Assembly (NCBI GenBank): GCA_005877345.1
Contig: VBPR01000207.1
Span: 1 to 15,526, forward strand
Direction: 5' to 3'
DNA from: Nitrososphaerota archaeon
GTDB taxonomy: Archaea > Thermoproteota > Nitrososphaeria > Nitrososphaerales > Nitrososphaeraceae
Length of the DNA stretch: 15,526 nucleotides
The notes under the pieces are model-generated. The model ran no database searches. It was not told the origin of the DNA and saw only the letters and a list, made by a program, of their open reading frames with translations. The translations under genes and the position numbers were made by a program. Below are positions 6,498 to 11,526 of this stretch, one piece after another (position 1 is the stretch's first letter; the number at the start of each line of letters is the position of its first letter).

Positions 6498-8027
6498 TTA
6501 ATTTGTATTTAATCCGAATATTCTATCAAAATATTCAGATTGTTCATTGACTACTTGTGCAGATTCGCCTTCGTCTACCCCCGCGAGATCTTTGGCTAAT
6601 TTTTTCTTGTATCCTAATTGCATCTGTCTCGCAATTTGAATCCTTTGTGCCTGCGGCGATCCTGCTCCATGCATTGATTCTGTAAGATATCCAACAGCAT
6701 TTCGTCCAAGAGTCATATTTTCAATTAGTCGTAAAATTCGCATTCTATTTTCTGTCGAAACCCCTTTCCTACCCTTCAAATATTTTTCAAGAAGTGGTCC
6801 TGTATCAGGACTACGAAAGTCTTTTTCAGAAGGCATAGTAACCATTAGGCCTCCAGCTATATCTTGGGCAAGCCTGCCGATTTCGTATGGAAATCTCGTT
6901 ACATTGTGTTTACAGACATTTGCCAACATGTCATCATTTTGATAATTTCCTGATAAGGTTTTATGAGCCTGGTAAGATGATGCTATACCAGCACCAAAGA
7001 TAGTTTCGTTCAAGTGTGTCATCTCAACTAGTTTATCTTTAATATGCGACGCATTGGAAATTCCGTTATAATCAGCGATTGAGGCAGCAGCCCCTATTAG
7101 TACATCGCCTAATCCGGTTTTGCAAACATAGCTACGTCTATGATAACATGTGAACCTCTCAACCAACATGGAAGCAAATTCGTATTCCCCGTCCATGAAG
7201 ATTAATTCATTTGGAATGAACGCATTATCAAAAATTATCATTGCCTCTTGCCCAGAAAACTTAGAATTTCCGGCGTCCAAGTCGCCGTTTTCCATACTAC
7301 GAGTATCACAGGACTGTCTTCCGTAGATGTAAGTAATTCCTTGTGCATCTGCAGGTATTGCACCTACAATTGCATAGTGTTTATCCTCATCCCTTAATCT
7401 CATGGTAGGCATCACTAGAATCCAGTGTGAATTTATGCACCCAGTTTGATGTGCCTTTGCACCGGATATGTAAATACCATTTTGGTCCCTCTTTGAAACA
7501 TGAACAAATAGATCTGGATCTTCTTGTTGGGAAGGACTTAAACTTCTATCGCCTTTGACGTCCGTCATCGCGCCCCCAATTACAAGGTTGTCTTCTTGCA
7601 TTTTCTTTACGAATTTTCTAAAACGTTCATGATATGGAGTACCGAATTTTTTATCAATTTCAAATGTTGTGGAATACAAAGAATTCACTGCATCCATTCC
7701 TACACATCTTTGAAAACAGGTCCCTGTAAGTTGCCCTAGCCTTCTCTGCATTCTGTTTTGATTAACTAAATCTTCAGCACTTTCTACGATATGTAAAAAC
7801 CTGTTCACTTCATTACCTGTAAGTGAAGATTGCGCTGATGCTAATTCAGCATCCCTTGTAGCAAGGTCATATGTCTCAGCTACAGCATTAATTGAAGGCC
7901 TTATCATAGGATGGTCAACCGGCTCCTTTACCAATTCACCAAAAAGGTAAACTTTCATTTTGCGCCCTTTCAAGCTCTGAATATACTCTTCTCCTGTCCT
8001 AATTGGCATGGTATAATTAGAATTCAC
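6498..8027 (-). CDS. 4-hydroxybutyryl-CoA dehydratase (3HP/4HB carbon-fixation cycle)
   Basis: This [4Fe-4S]/FAD enzyme dehydrates 4-hydroxybutyryl-CoA to crotonyl-CoA through a ketyl radical. It is a key step of the cycle by which Thaumarchaeota and Sulfolobales fix CO2. The 509-aa protein matches the family in length and has an acyl-CoA-dehydrogenase-like fold. CFQRC supplies Cys104 and Cys108, and CYHRRSYVC supplies His296 and Cys302 as the likely remaining cluster ligands (the usual CxxxC plus His and Cys set). SGAKAHQTGCINSHW (188-202) and GDLDAGNSKFSGQEA lie in the flavin/substrate region. The longest frame begins with GTG at 8027. ATG at 8009 (MPIRTGEEYIQS) is an alternative that leaves more room after the TATA element near 8043. 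Presence of the gene implies autotrophy by this route. Confidence 0.95.
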   Translation of the reverse strand: MNSNYTMPIRTGEEYIQSLKGRKMKVYLFGELVKEPVDHPMIRPSINAVAETYDLATRDAELASAQSSLTGNEVNRFLHIVESAEDLVNQNRMQRRLGQLTGTCFQRCVGMDAVNSLYSTTFEIDKKFGTPYHERFRKFVKKMQEDNLVIGGAMTDVKGDRSLSPSQQEDPDLFVHVSKRDQNGIYISGAKAHQTGCINSHWILVMPTMRLRDEDKHYAIVGAIPADAQGITYIYGRQSCDTRSMENGDLDAGNSKFSGQEAMIIFDNAFIPNELIFMDGEYEFASMLVERFTCYHRRSYVCKTGLGDVLIGAAASIADYNGISNASHIKDKLVEMTHLNETIFGAGIASSYQAHKTLSGNYQNDDMLANVCKHNVTRFPYEIGRLAQDIAGGLMVTMPSEKDFRSPDTGPLLEKYLKGRKGVSTENRMRILRLIENMTLGRNAVGYLTESMHGAGSPQAQRIQIARQMQLGYKKKLAKDLAGVDEGESAQVVNEQSEYFDRIFGLNTN

Positions 8028-8035
8028 TTTGATAA

Positions 8036-8053
8036 TATTTATATATTTTTAAA
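8036..8053 (-). promoter_or_regulatory. TATA-like element for the 4-hydroxybutyryl-CoA dehydratase gene
   Basis: An A/T run read on the minus strand as TTTAAAAATATATAAATA is centred 16-22 nt upstream of the GTG and 34-40 nt upstream of the ATG at 8009. The usual spacing of about 26 nt would place transcription start near or past the GTG, which weakly favours the ATG at 8009. Confidence 0.4.
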
Positions 8054-8085
8054 GAATCAAGATGATTCTAAAATCAAAAAACGTC

Positions 8086-8253
8086 CTACTTCTTGGCACC
8101 TAATGTCCTGTTTTTGAGCCTCATGTGTTTTCCGTGGCATTTTCTGCACCTTGAAGCAAGTATGGGATTTTTCCCGCCACAATCAAAACATATTTTATAA
8201 AATAACCTTCTTTGTTGTGCAATATGTTTCTTAGTAGTATCAGTTATTGGCAT
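8086..8253 (-). CDS. rpl40e: Large ribosomal subunit protein L40e
   Basis: This 55-aa, highly basic protein is too short for most gene finders. It starts MPITDTTKKHIAQQRRLF, and a four-cysteine zinc ribbon follows: C22-x2-C25 and C36-x2-C39, inside KICFDCGGKN and ASRCRKCHGKHMRLKNR. That matches archaeal ribosomal protein L40e, the counterpart of the ribosomal part of the eukaryotic ubiquitin-L40 fusion. The ubiquitin half is absent, as expected in archaea. It ends 58 nt before the dehydratase start on the same strand, but the dehydratase has its own TATA-like element. The start ATG at 8253 is the only reasonable one and length is normal. Confidence 0.93.
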   Translation of the reverse strand: MPITDTTKKHIAQQRRLFYKICFDCGGKNPILASRCRKCHGKHMRLKNRTLGAKK

Positions 8254-8362
8254 TTAGACATGTTTTTTTTATCCTAAATTTTTGTTTTTCGAATTTTTAC
8301 ATTAAATTCGCAATAAGCTCAATACTGGAAATTATACCAACACTAAAAATAATGTGTTATGA

Positions 8363-8405
8363 TTGACTTGAGCCGTTATCTGATTCATAACATTAGCTCA
8401 ATCAA
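8363..8405. repeat. Imperfect inverted repeat / hairpin in the rpl40e-zinc finger intergenic region
   Basis: The outer stem is TTGA plus TTGAGC (8363-8373, one bulged C) against GCTCAATCAA (8396-8405), 10 base pairs. Inside it, GTTAT (8375-8379) pairs with ATAAC (8387-8391) across a 7-nt loop. It lies in the 260-nt gap between the divergent rpl40e and mini zinc-finger genes. It could be an operator, a small structured RNA or a leader element; nothing here decides which. Confidence 0.4.
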
Positions 8406-8469
8406 ATAGACCATTGGTACACTATTTTTAGATTAGCAACTGCAATTTGAAAGTGGAGTTGATTTAGGG

Positions 8470-8477
8470 ATTTATAA
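8470..8477 (+). promoter_or_regulatory. TATA-like element for the mini zinc-finger gene at 8514
   Basis: TTTATAAT is centred about 40 nt upstream of the ATG at 8514. It would give a leader of about 14 nt. Confidence 0.3.
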
Positions 8478-8513
8478 TGAAAACCTTATTTGGAATGACT
8501 CCCTAATAATAAT

Positions 8514-8663
8514 ATGTCTTCAGAGCAGTCAAGTAAAACTGAAGGGATAAACAAACGGAAATGTGAAATCTGCGGAAAAACGTTTGATAGTGTCGATATG
8601 TTAAATTACCACAATCTTCTTGAACACAGCGAACACAAAAGACCCCCTATTGGAATTGGATAG
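8514..8663 (+). CDS. Mini C2H2 zinc-finger protein, 49 aa
   Basis: This short gene has a textbook single zinc finger: C17-x2-C20-x12-H33-x4-H38, with the conserved aromatic F24 in CGKTF and L30 before the first histidine. A flexible serine/lysine-rich arm (about 15 residues) precedes it, and a short tail ending in PPIGIG follows. Single C2H2 fingers of this size in archaea are usually inferred to bind DNA, RNA or protein, and no specific role can be given. The stop is TAG, and the same frame stays open for 60 more codons beyond it. Two other mini zinc-finger genes lie within 1.7 kb. Confidence 0.8.
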   Translation: MSSEQSSKTEGINKRKCEICGKTFDSVDMLNYHNLLEHSEHKRPPIGIG

Positions 8664-8672
8664 AATTACGTA

Positions 8673-8846
8673 TTGCTTTCTAAACTGTTATACAATCTCT
8701 TGTACCACAACGGTTATTCTAATTTAGGGCGAGACATGTTAAATATGGGAACGTTTGAGCAGAATGATTTGTACTATACTATTACATACCATTTTACCAA
8801 AGATAGAACTGTCCGAAACGGTTTGGATTCTTCTAAAGGTAGGTAA
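8673..8846 (+). CDS. Possible small ORF (up to 57 aa), in frame with the preceding zinc-finger gene
   Basis: This frame is open from the amber stop at 8661 to a TAA at 8844. It could start at TTG 8673 (57 aa) or ATG 8736 (36 aa). The sequence (LSKLLYNLLYHNGYSNLG, later DLYYTITYHFTKDRTVRNG) looks protein-like, with tyrosine-rich, beta-strand-like stretches, but I recognise no family. No convincing TATA box precedes either start. It may be a separate small gene, a remnant, or a read-through extension of the zinc-finger protein. Treat as tentative. Confidence 0.35.
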   Translation: MLSKLLYNLLYHNGYSNLGRDMLNMGTFEQNDLYYTITYHFTKDRTVRNGLDSSKGR

Positions 8847-8856
8847 TTTTTATAAT
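8847..8856 (+). promoter_or_regulatory. TATA-like box for the gene at 8879
   Basis: TTTTTATAAT is centred about 27 nt upstream of the ATG at 8879. It is consistent with a leaderless transcript and with expression independent of the upstream zinc-finger gene. Confidence 0.45.
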
Positions 8857-8878
8857 TGGTAAAGGTACTATATCATGT

Positions 8879-9025
8879 ATGTTCGGCAAAGCTAAATGTA
8901 AAATATGTGGACAGAATGTTAGATTTGCACTTAGACATCTGAAACAAAAGCATCTCGAGACTTTGAATGATCGAGATATTGTGAATTTAAGAATGGATAA
9001 TGTTATGAGAAAATATTTTATGTAG
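8879..9025 (+). CDS. Mini C2H2-type zinc-finger protein, 48 aa
   Basis: The short basic product begins MFGKAKCKICGQNVRFALRH. The zinc ligands are C7-x2-C10-x9-H20-x4-H25, a slightly shortened C2H2 finger. A charged helix-like tail follows (ETLNDRDIVNLRMDN, then VMRKYFM). A TATA-like box sits 27 nt upstream of the ATG. An upstream ATG at 8875 is in another frame and meets a stop after six codons. Its spacing differs from the finger at 8514, so the two are not simple copies. Role unknown; a nucleic acid- or protein-binding adaptor is the usual inference. Confidence 0.75.
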   Translation: MFGKAKCKICGQNVRFALRHLKQKHLETLNDRDIVNLRMDNVMRKYFM

Positions 9026-9110
9026 TATTAAATGAAATTGTATGAAATTTATAAATTTATCAAAAGAACTAGCATTGTTTGGAGACGAAATATAGAGTAG
9101 ATAATGGAAT

Positions 9111-9176
9111 ATGAATTCCAAAAAAAGTTCTCAACCAGAAATTGAAGTGAGAGAGCAAGTTAGTCCTACTATATGA
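9111..9176 (+). CDS. Possible 21-codon leader ORF coupled to rlmE/rrmJ
   Basis: A short frame from ATG 9111 to TGA 9174-9176 overlaps the methyltransferase start by ATGA. The peptide (MNSKKSSQPEIEVREQVSPT plus one residue) is hydrophilic and matches nothing I know. The overlap would place terminating ribosomes directly on the next start codon. It could equally be a chance frame in the 5' leader. Confidence 0.3.
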   Translation: MNSKKSSQPEIEVREQVSPTI

Positions 9177-9781
9177 AAATAGAAAGTGCCATAAGAGATC
9201 AATATAGGAAGATGGCAAAAGACCAAGGATATCGTAGTAGGTCTTCATATAAGCTATTAGAACTTGACAAGAAATATAACATATTGAAACAAAATGATAC
9301 CATTTTAGATATTGGCTGCGCTCCAGGGGGATGGTTGCAAGTGTCAAAGAAATATTCTGGTCCAAACGGAAAAGTATTTGGTATAGACTTAAATCCAATT
9401 AAACCGATCCCTGGCACTTCCGTAATTCAGGCTAACATAGAGGATCCAAATGTCGTACAAATTATCAAGCAGAGATTTTCACTTTCATTTGATGTAATCT
9501 TGTCTGATTTATCCCCGAGTGTCAGCGGAATATGGCATTATGATCACGAGAGGCAAATATCCCTTACGTTAGTCGCATTGCAGATATCGAAACAACTTCT
9601 AAAACGTGGTGGCATGGCCGTATTCAAAATTTTTGATGGCAAATATTCAAGTAATGTTAAACAAGAAGCATCAAGACTATTTATGAAAGTAGCAACAAAT
9701 AAGCCAAAGGCAAGCAGATTAAAAAGTAGCGAATTTTATCTTGTTTGTTCATCTTTTATTGGAAATGATTATACTACATGA
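9173..9781 (+). CDS. rlmE: 23S rRNA 2'-O-ribose methyltransferase, RrmJ/FtsJ family
   Basis: A SAM-dependent Rossmann-fold methyltransferase of 202 aa, the usual length. The SAM-binding loop is LDIGCAPGGWLQV (45-57), then FGIDLNP (69-75), LSDLSP (110-115) and FKIFDG (151-156). The K-D-K-E catalytic tetrad of the family is complete: Lys27 in SSYKLLEL, Asp112, Lys152 and Glu187 in SSEFYLV. The N-terminal RSRSSYKL stretch is the classical RrmJ signature. Family members methylate a ribose in the peptidyl-transferase region of large-subunit rRNA; archaeal members may act on rRNA or tRNA, so the target is not certain. An in-frame TAG at 9161 prevents any longer N-terminus, which fixes the ATG at 9173. 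It overlaps a 21-codon frame by ATGA. Confidence 0.92.
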   Translation: MKIESAIRDQYRKMAKDQGYRSRSSYKLLELDKKYNILKQNDTILDIGCAPGGWLQVSKKYSGPNGKVFGIDLNPIKPIPGTSVIQANIEDPNVVQIIKQRFSLSFDVILSDLSPSVSGIWHYDHERQISLTLVALQISKQLLKRGGMAVFKIFDGKYSSNVKQEASRLFMKVATNKPKASRLKSSEFYLVCSSFIGNDYTT

Positions 9782-9825
9782 TAACTTTCAAAAATTGTAT
9801 TTCTAGTTAAAAAATAAAATCATAT

Positions 9826-9984
9826 TTAAAGCGATTCTCCGACGCCAGGAGTATCCTTCTCGAGTTTAGCAATTTTCTTTGCTAGATTCTCCATAGTCCC
9901 GGGAATATGACATTTACACATACAATCCAAACATTCAAGGTGCCTATTACTTTTGCAGTCACCTGAAATGGAAGTAGTGCTCAT
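9826..9984 (-). CDS. Small cysteine-cluster protein, 52 aa
   Basis: The frame runs from ATG 9984 to TAA 9826. Its central segment is strikingly metal-ligand rich: C10, H15, C18, then C21, C23, C25 and H26 in LECLDCMCKCHIPG. A lysine-rich amphipathic helix (ENLAKKIAKLEKD) follows. The cluster suggests a zinc or other metal site, but the spacing is not a C2H2 finger and I know no named family. A TATA-like element is centred 27 nt upstream of the ATG, which supports a real leaderless gene. It is convergent with rlmE. Confidence 0.65.
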   Translation of the reverse strand: MSTTSISGDCKSNRHLECLDCMCKCHIPGTMENLAKKIAKLEKDTPGVGESL

Positions 9985-10006
9985 TAATATGGAGGATACA
10001 ATAATG

Positions 10007-10016
10007 CATATTATAG
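10007..10016 (-). promoter_or_regulatory. TATA-like box for the cysteine-cluster gene
   Basis: CTATAATATG on the minus strand is centred 27 nt upstream of the ATG at 9984. This is the spacing of a leaderless archaeal promoter. Confidence 0.45.
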
Positions 10017-10170
10017 ACTTTTCTTGAAATTTTCCAAGAATCCGTCCGATCTTTTATTTTTTACATTAAAATCAACTACTTAATACTTTAGAAAGATTTT
10101 ATTTAATGAATAATATGTAACTTCCTACCTTATTGCTTAAATTTGATGTTTTTATATTTCAAGTTGGCTA

Positions 10171-10326
10171 ATGAAAAACTATGATCTAAGATCAATTTGG
10201 ATTTGTAAGGAATGTAGATCAACGTTTTCATTTCGTTCTGATGTTGAAGAACACGTCGAAAAATTAGGACATTACAATATAAACGAGTATGACATGATGT
10301 CTGGAAAACTGTTAAATGAGGAATAA
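10171..10326 (+). CDS. Mini C2H2 zinc-finger protein, 51 aa
   Basis: This short product has one finger: C12-x2-C15-x12-H28-x5-H34, with F19 in the conserved aromatic position (CRSTF). An acidic tail (NINEYDMMSGKLLNEE) follows. The N-terminal arm is only eleven residues and the ligand spacing differs from the other two minis nearby. The ATG at 10171 is preceded by CTTAAATTT about 30 nt upstream. It ends about 80 nt before tRNA-Ser. Nucleic-acid or protein binding is the family inference; no specific role can be assigned. Confidence 0.78.
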   Translation: MKNYDLRSIWICKECRSTFSFRSDVEEHVEKLGHYNINEYDMMSGKLLNEE

Positions 10327-10374
10327 TCTCATACTTACGATTCTCAAAATCGATTACTTTACACTAATTAATAC

Positions 10375-10385
10375 TTAATATAAAG
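10375..10385 (+). promoter_or_regulatory. TATA-like box for tRNA-Ser
   Basis: TTAATATAAAG is centred 27 nt upstream of the first tRNA base at 10407. This is the expected archaeal spacing if transcription begins at or near the mature 5' end. Confidence 0.55.
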
Positions 10386-10406
10386 AAAAAATTGAGTAGA
10401 TTCCAA

Positions 10407-10508
10407 GCCGGGGTCGCCTAGCCTGGTAGGGCGCAAGCCTGGAACCAAATATGAACCGAAAGCTTGTGACCTGTGAAGGTCTCGAGGGTTCAAATCCCTC
10501 TCCCGGCG
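10407..10508 (+). tRNA. tRNA-Ser(GGA) with a 16-nt intron
   Basis: The fold is complete. The acceptor GCCGGGG (10407-10413) pairs with TCCCGGC (10501-10507), the last pair being a G-T wobble. The D arm is GCCT/GGGC (10416-10432). The anticodon stem is CAAGC (10434-10438) with GCTTG (10462-10466). A long variable arm has GACCT/AGGTC around a GTGA loop (10468-10481). The T arm is GAGGG-TTCAAAT-CCCTC (10484-10500). The long variable arm makes it class II, and discriminator G (10508) points to serine rather than leucine. Removing 10445-10460 leaves the 7-nt loop CTGGAAA with anticodon GGA. No CCA is encoded after the discriminator. A T-run follows at 10511. Confidence 0.9.
10445..10460 (+). other. 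tRNA-Ser intron, 16 nt, at position 37/38
   Basis: The anticodon loop holds 23 nt instead of 7, so a 16-nt insertion is present. A relaxed bulge-helix-bulge can form: TGG (10440-10442) pairs with CCG (10456-10458), with AAC (10443-10445) and AAA (10459-10461) as the two bulges. Cutting each bulge after its second base gives this intron. The central helix is only 3 bp with one wobble, so the exact boundaries are inferred. Confidence 0.65.
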
Positions 10509-10510
10509 CA

Positions 10511-10515
10511 TTTTT
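10511..10515 (+). terminator. T-run terminator after tRNA-Ser
   Basis: Five T residues begin 3 nt after the discriminator base. Short T-runs of this kind terminate archaeal RNA polymerase. Confidence 0.4.
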
Positions 10516-10605
10516 GGTTTACATTCACGCTCCACTTGAGGCTTAATGGTTCTATTGGATATTATACATTAACAATTTTAGTCAGGATTCAGCAAAAAAG
10601 TACTG

Positions 10606-10615
10606 CTTAAATTAG
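10606..10615 (+). promoter_or_regulatory. TATA-like box for the RTX-repeat gene
   Basis: CTTAAATTAG is centred about 34 nt upstream of the ATG at 10644, predicting a leader of about 7 nt. Confidence 0.4.
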
Positions 10616-10643
10616 TGGTAATTCTACTAGTTGTAGATAAGAG

Positions 10644-11375
10644 ATGTACTATAAGATTATCGACGGTAAAAAAATATTTGTTGCTTTAATTGCGATGTTG
10701 GCGGTTGCACTAGCTCCATCAGTTGTTTCTAGTGTACGGGCGGACGACATAGTAGGAACTAATCATGATGATGTTCTTCCAGGAACTAATGATAATGATC
10801 GCATCTGGGGATTGAAAGGTGATGATGTAATGTGGGGAAAATCTGGAGAAGATAAACTGTATGGAGATGATGGAGAAGACAACATCATGGGAAATTCTGG
10901 TGATGATTTCATATTGGCAGGAGATAATGAGGACATAGTTGAAGGGAATGGTGGCGATGATACCATCTATGGTGGAAAGAATAGCGATGTGATTCAGGGT
11001 AATAGTGGCGATGATGATATAACAGGTGGAAAGGGAAATGATATAATAGAAGGAAATAGAGACAACGACGTCATTTTTGCTAGTCGAGGAGATGATTGGG
11101 CAGCAGGAAACAAAGGAAATGATTGGGTATATGGAGAACAAGGTGACGATAAACTAAAAGGTTATGCAGGTAAGGACAACTTATTTGGAGGCAGTGGAGA
11201 TGATAGGCTATCAGGAGGAAAGGGAAATGATAAACTCTATGGTGGACAAGGTGATGACGTACTCAGAGGAGGTTCAGGAGCGGATAAATTTGACTGTGAC
11301 GGTGGACATGATATCATCGTAGATTATAATCCGTCACAAGGTGACACCAAGAAATCAAATTGTGAAGATTTCTAA
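10644..11375 (+). CDS. Exported RTX-type (hemolysin-type) calcium-binding repeat protein
   Basis: This 243-aa protein has an N-terminal signal peptide: the positively charged KIIDGKK, a hydrophobic core (IFVALIAMLAVALAP), and an alanine near residue 33 before ADD. Almost all the rest is nonapeptide repeats of the GGxGxDxhx type (for example GGKGNDKLYGGQGDDVLRGG), forming a calcium-filled beta-roll. The repeats are imperfect, and GDD/GND/GED alternate. The C-terminal cap GADKFDCDGGHDIIVDYN and the two cysteines in the last 30 residues close the roll. There is no catalytic domain and no type I secretion partner in the window, so it is probably a small secreted or cell-surface structural or calcium-binding protein. 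RTX proteins of this simple kind occur in soil Thaumarchaeota; function is unknown. Confidence 0.88.
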   Translation: MYYKIIDGKKIFVALIAMLAVALAPSVVSSVRADDIVGTNHDDVLPGTNDNDRIWGLKGDDVMWGKSGEDKLYGDDGEDNIMGNSGDDFILAGDNEDIVEGNGGDDTIYGGKNSDVIQGNSGDDDITGGKGNDIIEGNRDNDVIFASRGDDWAAGNKGNDWVYGEQGDDKLKGYAGKDNLFGGSGDDRLSGGKGNDKLYGGQGDDVLRGGSGADKFDCDGGHDIIVDYNPSQGDTKKSNCEDF

Positions 11376-11378
11376 ATA

Positions 11379-11384
11379 TTTTTT
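11379..11384 (+). terminator. T-run terminator after the RTX-repeat gene
   Basis: Six T residues begin 4 nt after the stop codon, consistent with T-run termination in archaea. Confidence 0.35.
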
Positions 11385-11526
11385 ATTGTCGCAAAATTTC
11401 CTTTATAAAAGGATTACCATCGTGTGAATAACTGATTTTTCAATCCATTTTGTGTAGATACTCTAGTCAATTCCTATATTTTCCAAATCCATAAATCTTA
11501 TTAGCATTGTTTAAATTATCGTTAGC

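Noticed and set aside
10441..10456. Alternative intron giving anticodon CGA
   Set aside because: The required cut positions do not sit in paired bulges adjacent to the anticodon stem, so the canonical 37/38 intron is preferred. Kept as a finding because the helix is weak.
10719..11141. Long minus-strand ORF across the RTX gene
   Set aside because: It is a shadow of the GGTGATGAT-like repeats. Its Ile/Ser-rich translation reflects repeat composition and not a protein.
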